The notes under the pieces: model-generated
Database searches by the model: none
What the model saw: only the letters and a program-made list of their open reading frames with translations
Told to the model about the DNA's origin: nothing
Made by a program: the position numbers and the translations under genes
Shown here: positions 13,901 to 40,300 of the stretch, in pieces
Position numbering within the stretch: position 1 is the first letter of the stretch
How the letters are laid out: the number at the start of each line of letters is the position of its first letter
Origin: Prunella strophiata
Taxonomy: Eukaryota; Chordata; Aves; Passeriformes; Prunellidae
Direction of reading: 5' to 3'
Length of the DNA: 64,000 nucleotides
NCBI GenBank assembly: GCA_036583965.1
Contig: JAZBQD010000030.1
Location: 51,709,551 to 51,773,550 of the forward strand

Positions 13901-16900
13901 TAGTGCTGCCACTACTTAGATTAACATCTGTACATTTCGCATTACATTATCACTTTGACAGAGTAGTTGTTCTTCAGGGGGAGGATTAACTCATGTTAGG
14001 AATTTTTTTCTGCATTTTCTTCTAGTGTATTTTTTTCTGAATCAAAGGCTTGGCACCTCTAGAAGAAATTTAAAACCCACTCCTATGTTTTTTTTTTAAG
14101 CGTTTGTTGATTTACAGTGATCAAAAGTCACCCTTGCTCTGGGAAAATGCGTGTCTTGACAATTAAGTTTTGGGTTGCTAAAATTGGACAAAGTTATGTC
14201 AAAGCTGTGTGCAGCATGGCATTCCTACTTTGCTTTAATATATCTTTTGTTTGTAGTAATGTTTTAGTTCTAATTTGTTCCTAGTATGTTTTTTCATCCA
14301 TTGCTCTGTTGTAAGGTTGGGGCACATTGGAAAACTAACTCTGTGCATGACACCTATGGTTTATTTGTTGCCAGAATGATAAATCCCCAAGACATATACT
14401 GATTCCTCTGAGTGAGTCTTCTGAAGTGTTATAAATACCAGCTAGGCAAGAAAAATGACAAGCTTTGTACAGCTGTTTTGTTAATGCATATGATAAATCT
14501 GAACACTGTAGGTATGAAATGGATATAGACTAAATTCTCATAATGTGAGCAGTACTGTGTATTAATTAACTCCTCTGTTACAATAGATCAAGTTCACAGT
14601 GTACCTATAGCACAAATGGGAAACTACCAGGAGTATCTAAAACAAATACCTTCTCCACTCCGAGAACTTGACCCTGATCAACCACGAAGGCTTCATACAT
14701 TTGGCAATCCATTCAAATTGGACAAAAAGGTGACTTTTCTGTCAAGCTTTTTTAAAAATGTGCTGTTGTATGTGTGCTATTGCGTACATTATTCTTTGAG
14801 TAGTCTATTGGAGAAGCTCTTTCAAATACTTGTAAAAGAAATGGCTACAAACTGTCTCAGATGTTCTTTGATCAGTAGTACCTTATGGAGGGCAGCCTTT
14901 ATTGGAAAACCAGTATTTTGTCTCTAAATTGTATTATAACTGAAATACTTGTCTCAAAGTTGAGAGTCTTGGCTGTCCCTTTTATCCAAATCTCTTAGAA
15001 TTGACCAAACTGCCAGTAACATTTAGAGCTCTTGTATTAAATATGTGAGTCTCTTTGCAATTACTGAAAGGGCAGTTTGATGGCCCACTCCCTTATCTTA
15101 CTTGGCAGACTGTTGGATAAGGGCCTTAAGCATGTTTATCTGGTCTTGGTTGACAATTTGGAATTCCAAACGTAATGGCATGTTGTATGTGACTCTTACA
15201 CATGCTAAACATTATTGTAATATCAGAGCATTAATTGTATCTTATCTTGCGTGGTTTTGGTGTGAAGCTTAACAATTCTTCCTGTTACATTAATTACAGG
15301 GAATGATGATAGATGAAGCAGATGAATTCGTATCAGGACCTCAAAATAAACATAAAAGACCTGGAGAGCCAAATATGCAAGGGATTCCGAAAAGGCGACG
15401 TTGTATGTCCCCCCTGCTCAGAGGGCGGACCACAAACTCTTCCTATTGTCAATAACCACGTTGGAGGAAAAGGGCCCCCAACACCAATTGCACAAGCACA
15501 GCCTGACCTTATTAAACCCATTGCTATTCACAAAAGTAAGTCTTTAGAGTTTGTTTATTAATTTATCTGAAAAAACTTGTGTGTAAAAAATACTGCTGGC
15601 TAATTTGTGAAATATGGCAATTTTATCCCTCCCTCTTGAAAATAAAGTACTTAAGTGTGTGTCTGGGGTTAATTACAGAGTTCATATAGTCCTTTGGATG
15701 GAAGTCTTCCATTTAAATTCCAAGTATAAACAATGTATTTCCTCTCTCCTGAGGAGACAGTGTAGACAGTGAGAAGTTTCCTCCCTTTGCCTGGAAGTTT
15801 AGATACTCTAGAAGTATCACAGCCTGAAGTTAGTTTGAATTTTGCTCTTGTGCAGTGAAATCACTTCCCTGGGTGTGAAGCTGAGGGGCTGTATAACTCT
15901 CTTATTCACTGGTTAGTATTAAAGTAAACTTGGTTAGTTTGATTTAAAGGGGGAATAGACACCATGTCATAAAATCACTATTTACAGGTGTTTTTTCTTC
16001 TGTTGGTAGTCCATACAGTAATTTCCTTTTTCATACAAAGAATATATATGTGATTTTTTTTGAAAGTCATTAATTGTGACAGGAGATAGTGACAGACTCA
16101 ATGTTATGATCCATGACCAACTTTTCTTATGCCCGGCATGTACAGTAGACTGTATGAGCTGGAGCATAGTTTTAAGAGTCTAGTGCTGGTCTGACTCATT
16201 GACTTGTATGAGAAGATGAGGAATTTGAACCTGGCAAGTGTAATTTTTGTTTTTTCAGCATCAGAAATAAATAATGAAGTTGGAGTTGATGGTGTCATTG
16301 AGAATCACAGTACGGACCCCCTTTCATCAGATGTTTTCCCAAATGCTGTGGATTCAGAGTTTTCACATGTCCTCTTCATCATTCAATTCTTTGGATCGAC
16401 CGACAGTTCATACAGAGGATGTAGGCCATGAACATTTAGGGAATAATTTGAATGTTGATGGGTTTTTGGAGAATCACGAGCAATCAGGTAGTAAAGAGCA
16501 AAGTCCGGAAGAGACTGACAATGTCTTCACCTAGCAAAGGGAAAAAAACAGTGCACTGCAGGAGTTCCAGAGAGATTAATACAGAGCTAAGAGCACAAAT
16601 TATGAAAGAGATCCGAAAACCAGGAAGGAGTAAGTATACTGAATTTCTTTCAGATAATTGGCATGAGAGTTAAAGAATTCATGTTAGATCACTATTTTAG
16701 AAGTGTACTGAACCACAGCGCTGAAGCAAAATTAAATTTAAAGCTGAAAATATTTATTTTAAAACCTCTGCTAAAATCTTATTGTAGGAGTGATTAGAAC
16801 ATTGCTATACCTATCAGTGTTCATGAAAGTCATGTTTTTTATATCAATACTAGAATTAACTTGATTGGTGTTAGTAATATCCTAAGGGGCAATATCATGT

Positions 16901-19404
16901 ATTTTTTAATATTAGTTCTCATTAAATAAGATGTTCTTGCTCCAGTTGATAGTAGATACAGCTTAAAAGTTTACAAAAATTGAACGTTGCATTTCATTCA
17001 ACTTTATTACAACAGATATGTAGGTATCTTTTAAATAACTGATGTTTCTGTTGTCTTGACATTTAAGAATATGAAAGAATCTTCTTTTTGCTGAAGCATG
17101 TGCAAGGAAGCTTACAAACCCGACTGATATTTTTACAGAATGTTATAAAAGAAGCTTCAAGGTAGGTTACAGGATTGTATTACTCTTACAAAACTGCACC
17201 ATGTTGTGCCATGTATAATTGCTGGACAATCATGCAATTGTTTGAAAACAATGCTTTGCACTGCAAGTAAATAATTCCCCATGAAAGAGCAGAAATGCAT
17301 AAGCCTCTTGAGGTGTTGTTTGTAAAAGCTTACCTTTTTCCCTTGGATTTTGGCTTAAAGATGTTAGCAACTGTAACTGCCAAATCCCTGTTAATGTTGA
17401 TGGACAATGGTATAGAAAGAGAAGGTAACTTTAAAAAAGTCATTCCAATTCAAAAAGTTCAGGTGAGTGTACTGCTAATTTGAAAATGTAATGGAGCTGC
17501 CAGTTACTGGGTAATTAGGCTTTCAGAAACAGCATCAGCACAAAATCTTGTCCTAAAAATAGTTTTTAAATTCAGGTATGCTCATAAAGATATGTCTCTA
17601 CTCTTCAGCATACTTCATTCAGAGATAGCGTAGTCCTGTCTGAGACTTTGGAAATGGAGGTGGCTTTTCTCTGAAGAAGAGTGACTTGATAAGGATTTAA
17701 ACCCTGTGTTTTTCATCCAGGTAGAAACTGTTCCTTACAGTATCTTTAGACTGTCCATACTGAGCTTTCTACATGCTTACTGAGAAGAAAAAAGGAGAAA
17801 TGTATTAGAACCAATACGTGTTGAGTTGCAGAGAACTAGTAATGCCAGGATCTTGCTTGGATTGTAAATATAACCAGAACTTTGAGGCTTACTTCAGAAA
17901 CCTCAAAGAATAGCTGCTCCTTATTCTCTAATCTGTTTTGTAGTAGTCAGCTCTTTTCCTGTGACATTAAGCAAATTTCATTATTAAAAACCGAAATAAT
18001 TTTAGGAGAAAACCATTCTGAGAGTTTAAGGTGTGCTGAATGTTGGACATTCATACAGATCCTCTAGCCTTCTATTGCCATCTTGGTGGAACATGTAAAT
18101 TTATATAGATTGTGCTCTTCCTATGGCAGCAATTACTGTATTGTCCTTTCGCTTGATTATTCTATTGCCTGTCAGAGTTGTTTTGTATGTTGTAAATTAC
18201 ACATTCTTCCTCACTGTCACAGCACACCATAACAATATTGTTGCTTTTGGAGTTTGTGGCAGCCCTTAGTGGGGTTGGAATTTTCGTGCTGTAAAATTAG
18301 GCTTTTAAGATCACCTGTAACTCTCATTTCTCTTGCACAGTCTCTATATTCCAGCTATCTTTAGTTGACACTTCTGCAAAATTTGGCAGTGGTTGAGTGT
18401 TGCTCTTGGATGCATCAGGGATTCTGGGGAGACTTGTGATCTGGAAGTTAGGGCAGGTACCACATCTCTGTGAGCCAAGGGCATGGACAGGATGCCTGAC
18501 TGGAACTAGAGGCTTCTTCTGGGGTTTAATGAAGTCACAGAACTGAACTTGGGATATAGTTCAAAATATTTTCATTCCTGCTTTTCTTTGAACATGCATA
18601 TGGCTACCAAAGCATTGGTCAGAAGTGGATTCTCAGAGATGCAGAAATGTTGCAAGGGGCAGGGGTTAACTGGAAACACCTAGGAGTCATACTTCCTGAG
18701 GTAGGGGTATAAGCAAAGGTTACAGAATGGCCTCCTGATCAAATTTATACAACTGATATGGAATAGAGCTGCAGAGACTCCAGAGGTATGGAGTTTGGAT
18801 GTCTGTGTTTTCCTTTAATTCCTTAAAGTTTTAATTTCTGTTGTTTGTCAGAAAATCTGCTTTGCACTGTGTAATGGCTGTTCCTCCACCAGTACCAACT
18901 TCCTTAACTTTGTTGAATGCATCATGAAGGCATGCAAATAATCCCTAAAAGCTGTTTGCCAGCTTTAGGATTATAGTTCTTTTGATGTATATTTTATTTC
19001 TGTACTTTAGAACTTTACTTCTGGAAGCAACAAACTCTTAACTCTTTTTCCTGGATTTCTGAGAGCTGAGTGATGTTCAGCTATAATAAACTCTCGTAAA
19101 TGTAGTTTTGTATTTAGCAAATGGAAAAGCAAGTTAGTGGTTTAGCATAATGTTAGGAGACAGTGCATGTGTACAAATGGGGTATATGTATACCTCATCA
19201 TGCACTGTTCCTGAAGTAATAACTGAAGTTTCCAGAGCTCAGTAAAAGTTTTGTCAATGATGTTTCTTGTATTACTCTGCATCCATTGTAATGCTTTCTT
19301 TTAAATCCAGGTTTAAAAAACGAATGCTGATAGAACAGCTTGAGAGTTTTCTGGAAGAAATCCATCGCAGATCCAATCAGGTCAACCATATCAAGAGCAG
19401 CTGA
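4771..19404 (+). CDS. INTS6: INTS6 (Integrator complex subunit 6), 3' part, 14 coding exons; frame broken three times as given
   Basis: INTS6 is a nuclear subunit of the Integrator complex, which binds RNA polymerase II and processes or terminates snRNA and other transcripts; it links the complex to PP2A (family knowledge). The joined exons are 4771-4954, 5931-6056, 6893-7047, 9815-9967, 10104-10236, 10731-10825, 11202-11312, 12890-13105, 13214-13340, 14587-14729, 15300-15535, 16259-16629, 17068-17161 and 19311-19404. They are close to human INTS6 from about residue 144 to its end. The N-terminal VWA domain with its DxSxS motif is mostly upstream of the window. The C-terminal conserved domain (the Pfam family shared by INTS6, SAGE1 and DDX26B) is in the last three exons. 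Exons 16259 and 17068 join in the corrected frame. Three single-base shifts at 15429, about 16366 and about 16520 interrupt the frame; the literal reading stops at 15453-15455. INTS6L is the paralogue to exclude, but the SERPINE3 and FAM124A neighbours favour INTS6. Confidence 0.96.
5931..6056 (+). CDS. INTS6: INTS6 coding exon
   Basis: It follows TTCTAG and encodes RSYCVCSPRMLNQCLESLVQ and GPDPSPID, with phase 1 at both ends. The donor GATG|GTACTT is weak, because the usual A or G at +3/+4 is only partly matched, yet the next exon joins in frame. Confidence 0.95.
6893..7047 (+). CDS. INTS6: INTS6 coding exon
   Basis: It follows TTCTGTAG and encodes the strongly conserved stretch RPFGPQPWHSCHKLIYVRPN through PESFWPDQNSPTL. 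The donor is CTG|GTATGT and the exon ends in phase 0. Confidence 0.96.
9815..9967 (+). CDS. INTS6: INTS6 coding exon with a GC donor
   Basis: It follows TTTAG and encodes PPRTSHPVVKFSCTDCEPM through RKSPQTCWQ. The exon must end after the CAG for Gln, because the next exon resumes with VYVSNS. The donor there is CAG|GCAAGT, a GC rather than a GT dinucleotide. Confidence 0.95.
9968..10103 (+). other. INTS6: GC-AG intron of INTS6
   Basis: This 136-base intron begins GCAAGT and ends TTGCAG. Exon phase and protein continuity (CWQ then VYVSNS) leave no alternative GT donor. The rest of the donor matches the consensus well (CAG|GCAAGT), as is typical of the rare GC class. Confidence 0.9.
10104..10236 (+). 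CDS. INTS6: INTS6 coding exon
   Basis: It follows TTGCAG and encodes VYVSNSAKYSELGHPFGYLK through PVLLPLL. It ends in phase 1 at the donor CTAG|GTAAAT. Confidence 0.96.
10731..10825 (+). CDS. INTS6: INTS6 coding exon
   Basis: It follows ACCATTAG and encodes DDLFKVHKAKPTLKWRQSFE and KTMPPYYLG. It ends in phase 0 at GGG|GTAAGA. Confidence 0.96.
11202..11312 (+). CDS. INTS6: INTS6 coding exon
   Basis: It follows GTTTCAG and encodes PLKKAVRMMGAPNLIADNVE and SYLKKLSQQ, with phase 0 at both ends. The donor is CAG|GTAATG. Confidence 0.96.
12861..12880 (+). repeat. TTTA repeat next to an INTS6 acceptor
   Basis: About four TTTA units end nine bases before the 3' splice site at 12889 and take the place of a normal pyrimidine tract. 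Confidence 0.85.
12890..13105 (+). CDS. INTS6: INTS6 coding exon
   Basis: It follows AAATTAAG, an unusual purine-rich acceptor placed right after a TTTA repeat. It encodes AKIESDRVIGSVGKK through KEYAGFQIALLNK, phase 0 at both ends, with donor AAG|GTAAGC. Confidence 0.96.
13214..13340 (+). CDS. INTS6: INTS6 coding exon
   Basis: It follows ACCATAG and encodes DLKPQTFRNAYDIPRRNLLD through FLKGQDE. It ends in phase 1 at GAAG|GTTAGA. Confidence 0.95.
14587..14729 (+). CDS. INTS6: INTS6 coding exon
   Basis: It follows ACAATAG and encodes QVHSVPIAQMGNYQEYLKQI through FGNPFKLDKK. It ends in phase 0 at AAG|GTGACT, a weak donor at +3 to +6. Confidence 0.95.
15300..15535 (+). CDS. INTS6: INTS6 coding exon carrying the first +1 frame shift
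   Basis: It follows ATTACAG. The first part encodes GMMIDEADEFVSG through a basic, NLS-like KRRRCMSPLLRGR, ending at 15428. From 15430 the matching peptide (PQTLPIVNNHVGGKGPP, QPDLIKPIAIHK) is in the next frame, so one base around 15429 is extra. Literal reading ends at TAA 15453-15455. The exon ends at AAAA|GTAAGT, phase 1 in the shifted frame. Confidence 0.9.
16259..16629 (+). CDS. INTS6: INTS6 coding exon carrying the second and third +1 frame shifts
   Basis: It follows TTTTTTCAG. Frame one gives SEINNEVGVDGVIENH through FPNAVDSEFS, up to about 16365. Frame two gives SSSSFNSLDRPTVHTEDVGH through NVDGFLENHEQ and SPEETDN, up to about 16520. Frame three gives SSPSKGKKTVHCRSSREINT and AQIMKEIRKPGR, to the donor at 16629|GTAAGT. 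Each block corresponds in order to human INTS6. The first two blocks belong to the poorly conserved acidic linker, the third to the conserved C-terminal domain. Confidence 0.9.
17068..17161 (+). CDS. INTS6: INTS6 coding exon, C-terminal domain
   Basis: It follows GACATTTAAG and encodes YERIFFLLKHVQGSLQTRLI and FLQNVIKEAS, near-identical to the mammalian C-terminal domain. It ends in phase 2 at AAG|GTAGGT. It is undamaged despite the frame shifts upstream. Confidence 0.95.
19311..19404 (+). CDS. INTS6: INTS6 last coding exon and stop
   Basis: It follows TTAAATCCAG and encodes FKKRMLIEQLESFLEEIHRR and SNQVNHIKSS, then TGA at 19402-19404. The helical, charged C terminus matches the vertebrate protein to its final residues. 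Confidence 0.96.
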
Positions 19405-19515
19405 GAAACTGCACATGAGAGAGCCACAGCAGGGCACTGCTGTCCTTACTTGCATTCATTTTTGACATGCACTCTTATCTCAAGTTCCTGTACCTGAAAG
19501 AATGAAAAGCTGCTC

Positions 19516-19521
19516 AATAAA
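19516..19521 (+). terminator. Candidate proximal polyadenylation signal of INTS6
   Basis: AATAAA lies 112 bases after the stop codon. A T-rich element follows at 19543-19560. Use of the site is inferred only. Confidence 0.5.
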
Positions 19522-19867
19522 ATGATGAGAAGTATCAATCATCCTTTTTTTTTTCTTCACTTGTTATTTTTGTAATGTGAAAAATACAACAAAAACATTT
19601 TTATTTAACTAAATTGAGAACTTCTTGCTTGTCATGGACATAAGTGTCACTTGCCCTCAGGTTCTATTTTTCTTAATCTAACCTTCAAAACTATCACCTC
19701 TTAAGGTTGAACTTTGCCAAAAAGTTGCTTTGTAATTTTCAAAAAAAAAAAGCACATACATTAAACAAGGTAATGTTTTGTATATACAGTTATTTTGGAT
19801 ATATTATTGTAAGTTGTATAAATGTATTTTGAAAAATATTTAAGAAAAGCACTTTTGTTATTCCATC

Positions 19868-19873
19868 AATAAA
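19868..19873 (+). terminator. Candidate distal polyadenylation signal of INTS6
   Basis: AATAAA with a downstream GT/T-rich element (TTTGTGTAGGTTTG, then T-runs) is the best formed of the signals after the INTS6 stop codon. Confidence 0.6.
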
Positions 19874-20360
19874 ATCTCTATTTTAATCTTTGTGTAGGTT
19901 TGAGTACAGTTTTTATTGAAATGATTTTTTTTGCCTTCCCTTTTCAGAGCTTCTGTGCTCTGGTATCAGTGTTAAAGAATGAAGAGTGGTTTTGTATCAC
20001 TGGATATTCTGCTCTTAATCAGAATGAGTGAAAGAGAGCTAATGCTGAATTGCAGCTACAGTAGAGTATCTTATGCACTTTGCACTTTTGGTGACCACCA
20101 TAACAAAGTGATGTTTTGTAAGCACATCTGCAGCCATGACAAGCCCTGCAGTTTTATTGAGGGATACAGTGCAGTAGAGCAGGGTTCAGTTGCCTTTGAG
20201 GAAGGCTGGACAGAGGTTTTCTGTGTCAGAAGATTTTACAAGTTTACAAGTGTGGGAACAGCCAGAGGGTGCTGCTGCCTGGACACAAAATATCACATCT
20301 TTCAGCTGTGCTGGATGCTGTGGGTTATCTGCAAGGCTTTGTTTGATTCAGTGGGAGCTG

Positions 20361-20366
20361 AATAAA
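20361..20366 (+). terminator. Possible third polyadenylation signal of INTS6
   Basis: AATAAA in CTGAATAAAACAG lies 957 bases after the INTS6 stop codon. If used, the 3' UTR would approach the end of the convergent SERPINE3 gene. There is no transcript evidence here. Confidence 0.25.
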
Positions 20367-20660
20367 ACAGTCCTCTCTGATGATTTTCTTGGGAGTCAGT
20401 GGTTTGCAGTCTTCACCCAAAATCTTTATGGAGCTGGATTTCTATGCTTGTGCCATGAGTTGCTGAACACTTGCCATATCCCAACTTTTGTCAGGATGCT
20501 GAAAACCACCCCCCATTTTTCATGATGCCAGTAGTCACATTCAGTGTTCTGGAATGATTGTTCTTTGTTGTGTACTACTCCAAAGGCAGTAGAAGTAGTA
20601 CTGCTACCTCTTTTAGCAGTGTTTGGTCACTGAGTGGGTATTTCTGCTTCTTACCTGCTC

Positions 20661-20831
20661 TGGAGCAGGCTGTCCTGGCAAGTGGTAGAATTGCCATCCC
20701 TGGAAGTGCTCAAAAAGTGTGTAGGTGTGGTGTTTAGGGACTTGGTTTAGTGGTGGGACTTGGCAGTGCTGGGTTAGTGGTTGGACTCTACAATCTGAGA
20801 GGTATTTTCCAGCCTTAATGATTCTATGGTT
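20661..20831 (+). mobile_element. CR1 LINE, 3' end fragment
   Basis: The sequence reads like the last 170 bases of avian CR1: GGAGCAGGCTG, CCATCCCTGGAAGTG, then GGCAGTGCTGGGTTAGTGG, GATCTGAGAGG-like text and the terminal ATTCTATGGTTCT. It is 5' truncated, as is usual for CR1, and sits between the convergent 3' ends of INTS6 and SERPINE3. Confidence 0.9.
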
Positions 20832-21167
20832 CTGTCTCAGTTTTGAAACAGCCTTTCAACTTGATTTTCTTTTCACAGCCTTTTGCTGCTTGCTTGTTAC
20901 CCTCTATATCATCTGGGTTATAACTGTCTGAGGTCAGACCTGAATTTCAGTTTTATTCTTAAGCTTTTGACTTCAGGACAGGGAAATGAAAATGTGCTTG
21001 AAAAATGTCACAAAGCTTTCTTGTGGGTTGTTTTCATTCAGATCACCTACATACTCAGCAACAGTCAAGCTGACTTTAGCCATGATAAAATTGAAGAGAA
21101 GCTGTTGGCTCATATTAAACATTTAAACATTTAGGAGGCTAAACCTGTTCTATTTTTTTGGCGAATG

Positions 21168-21173
21168 TTTATT
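21168..21173 (-). terminator. Candidate polyadenylation signal of SERPINE3
   Basis: TTTATT on the plus strand reads AATAAA on the minus strand, 232 bases after the SERPINE3 stop. It is the first canonical signal I see there. The resulting 3' end would be about 0.3 kb from the CR1 fragment. Confidence 0.5.
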
Positions 21174-21404
21174 TGGACTCTGTCTTTGCTGCAGAAGTGG
21201 TGCTGATGATTCCGAGACAGCTTTAAGTTTCTACAGTGTCTACAATGTAATAAGGTAGTGAAGAGCTTTTACTTTTGCTTATTCTTGGAAAAGTGATGTC
21301 CTTGAAACTATGTTTTAATAAATACATACAATGTAGCCTTTAGTTTAATTGGAGGAAAGGTCATCATAGGAGGAGCAGAAGTCAGGCTGTGCATTTAGTA
21401 CTTA

Positions 21405-37275
<15,871 letters not shown>

Positions 37276-37310
37276 GAAGACGAGCTGGGAGCAGTCTCAC
37301 CAGCTAATAC
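37276..37310 (-). other. Possible SERPINE3 5' UTR piece starting at a splice acceptor
   Basis: On the minus strand ATTAATTGCAG ends at 37311, followed by 35 bases to the ATG. This fits an acceptor preceded by a separate noncoding first exon farther upstream, but the pyrimidine tract is weak. A promoter directly upstream is the alternative. Confidence 0.3.
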
Positions 37311-40300
37311 CTGCAATTAATGACATGGATATATTTAGAAAAGCAATAGGCTGAGCTGGCAGAGGAACTTTCCATCAGTGTTGAGATATCACTTGCAATA
37401 GTAATGATCACTGTTAAAATACTTGTCCAGGTCTACTCAGTAGCTACTGTCATTTAAATTAAGAAAAAAAAGAAAATACATATGGATGGACATGCTGATG
37501 ACTCTGTTGACTAACAAGAACTGAATTTTCCAGAATGCTGTAGCATGTAAGATGGTTGGCCATTACAGAGCGTGGAGACACACAGTCTCTTGGTTAAAAA
37601 TTAGCTACCTGCACACATGATGGGACACCTCAGTGCAGTCTCCAGGCTGCTGAGCACCCACAGCCCTACTCTGTCCCCAGCAGAAAGGGGGTCACACCCA
37701 GCACTCCCAAAAGGAAGGCTACCCCTCATGAAGTGCAGAAATCTAATTGGAGGCTCCAGGCTGGGGTTTGGATCCAAATTTGCAAAAGGCTGGCTTCAAA
37801 TTTCCCCCCAGATAGTCCTATGAAATTTATGCCAGTGAAAGAAAAGGTGGTATTTGCAAAAGGCTCCAGTGCTTGCAGCACAAAATCACCACATCGGATT
37901 TTTATGGGAAATCAAGCACTGGTCAACGTTACATTAAGAGACACTTAGATTCATATTTAAAGGAATAATGCTAAAATGAGAGAATAGCTTTCCTTACAGA
38001 ATTTCACATTTGAAGATTGTATCCAAGTATATTTTAAAAATTACTGCACCTTCTTTCACCTCAGGATTTCCTACAAATCTTTCTCCATGCCCTTTGCTCT
38101 AGAGAGCACCTCTAATGCTTTGTATTTACTCACAGTTAGCTCTGTTAAATTGTCTTGCCTTTCTGTGTCCTTCTGGGTGCCTGAATGGAAGCTGCCTATG
38201 AACGTCTTGTCTCCTTCTTTAATAGGTAGTGGAGCAAAGACTAAGTCATGAGACTGCATTTAAAGGGATAGTCAGTGATCAGAGTCTCTGTCGGCGATGT
38301 CTGTACCACTCTGTCCAAATTCCTGTAGGCTACAAGCTCCATGGAGAGCCAGGCAAAGCAGCATGCCACTGACCAGCAAATCCAAGGCAAGGAACAAAAA
38401 GGTACACATGGACATAGAGTCAGCAACTTCCTCGCAAGCCCTGCTCGAGCCTCATGAGGCTTGTGACCTGCTGGTACCGAGCAAGGCATCTCCTATCTCT
38501 TCCCACCCCCCTCCTTCTTTTATATGAATTCCATTGATTCCTCTGCCACAAAGGGGAAGAGAAAGGGCTCTCTGTGTACCAGGCACACAGCTATTTTTTT
38601 ACCCCCACTTTGAAATCTCATTCAGAAATCCCGTGCAATTAAAATGTCTTTATTTCCCCTTTTTTTTTAATTAATGCTATCCGAAATAGCAAGATTTTCT
38701 TTCACTCTTTAGTTTCCAGAAGGAAAGAAATGACACAGTGCTGCACTTGAAGGAGAGCAAATGAGAAAGGGGCACTTTGAATGGACCAGAAGCAGAAGAA
38801 CTGTGTTTGTGACTGCTTTAAAAGCAGTTGCAGCTGTTCATGGCTTTCTTCGTGTGATGGGATCAAATCCTGCTCATCATATTCACAGGTTCAGCCTCAC
38901 AGCTTCACAATGCCACCTAAGACAAGCAGGACTTGGCTTAAAAATTAACATACAACTGCAGCTTATTGATCTTCCCAGAGTTTGGTGTTATACACTTGGT
39001 CATTTCACAATATACATTCTTGCTGCAAGTGGGAAAAATGACACTGGGAAAAAGGGCATTACAATCAAGCAATAATTCAGGTGCTACTGCTTCACTCTTA
39101 GCAGGGAAGGAGCAGCCACACAATGGAATTAGAGCCCAAGTGAGAATGAAGCAGTGGGCCTCTCTTATTCTGTTCTTGTGCTGTTCCTCTCTCTCTGCTG
39201 TTTGGAGAATCTGACAGAATAGATGCAGACATTGGGGTCTGTTTCAGGATCCTGGGATTTAGAGCACATTCCTGCAAGGACTGATGAAGTGCAAGAGCTT
39301 GGTCAGTCAGTCTAATACAACAGGCAGAAATGTAATTTTGCCACAGATTTCAATGGCAAGTATCTTCAGGCTTAAAATCACATTTGGGCTTAGGGGTTTG
39401 GCTGAATGAGGACCTCTCTGCTGAAGTTATCATTAACAGTTTCCACTGGAGTGGAGCTATATTCAGAGGGAATGAAACAGAGGCCACCAAGTGATTTCTC
39501 GAAGGGCTCAGAGCTGTCAATAGATAAATTAGCTCTGTCCACTGGTGAGGACTGTACAATGGATTTGATGTGGTGTTCCCAGAGGCTCTGAAAAGACATT
39601 TCTTTGCCCTTCTTGACACTCTTCTGTGGATTTATTAAGATTTAAATGAAAGCTGGGGAACCCCTGAAGGTTTTAGGCATTACTGCCTAAAAATAACATT
39701 CAATTCCCACTTTGCAAAAATGTTGCTATTCAGATTTGGGGTATGTATTTAGGGAAGATATAATTGAAAAGTAGACCTGGTAAAAATGTTGTGTAAGACA
39801 GCATAGTTTCAGTGGGAAAAGGAAAAAAGTGTTCTGGTCTTGTCTCATCACAAAGGAGACATAGAAATGGGAGTGTTTGTTTCAAATCTTCCTTCTCTGC
39901 AACTGTTTTAGGAAAGGAAAGCTGTGGAGGAATCTTTGCAGCAAAAACAGTGTTTGTAGACAAGCAGAGAGGACTTGTTTAGAAGTGTAGAAAGCCTGGG
40001 GGAAGGTTATGAACATTTATCATAGTCAAGGTCAGAACCAAAATTCTCAAGCTGTTCAGTTTAGCAGCCTAAATTCAAAGTTTCTCTGTGCCAGACTGGG
40101 ATCCACAATTGAGAACTGGATGTCCAAGGAGAAGCCAGTGCCACATCAGGGTGAGCCTGGAAAACTGAGGCTGCCAAGTGAGCCCAAGCAGCCAGAAACT
40201 GAGCTGTCCAAGTGAGAGGTAGTTCAGGGGGGGGCTACAAATTAAATAGGCCAATTACAGAAATTCCATATCAGAAATAGAGGGGTCTTGGACCTACAGA

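Larger units (their letters stand above)
19405..19890 (+). other. INTS6: INTS6 3' UTR (main form)
   Basis: This is AT-rich sequence after the stop codon, with two canonical AATAAA signals, at 19516-19521 and 19868-19873. The second is followed by a T-rich and GT-rich stretch at 19885-19930. A further AATAAA at 20361-20366 could give a longer form. Confidence 0.7.

Noticed and set aside
15300..16630. INTS6 as a processed pseudogene or as using programmed frameshifting
   Set aside because: All introns are present, so it is not a retrocopy. Three unrelated shift sites without slippery sequence or precedent in INTS6 do not support programmed shifting.
19979..20365. 128-codon Cys-rich open frame downstream of INTS6
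   Set aside because: It has no family motif or splice context and lies in probable 3' UTR or intergenic sequence; a second open frame overlaps it.
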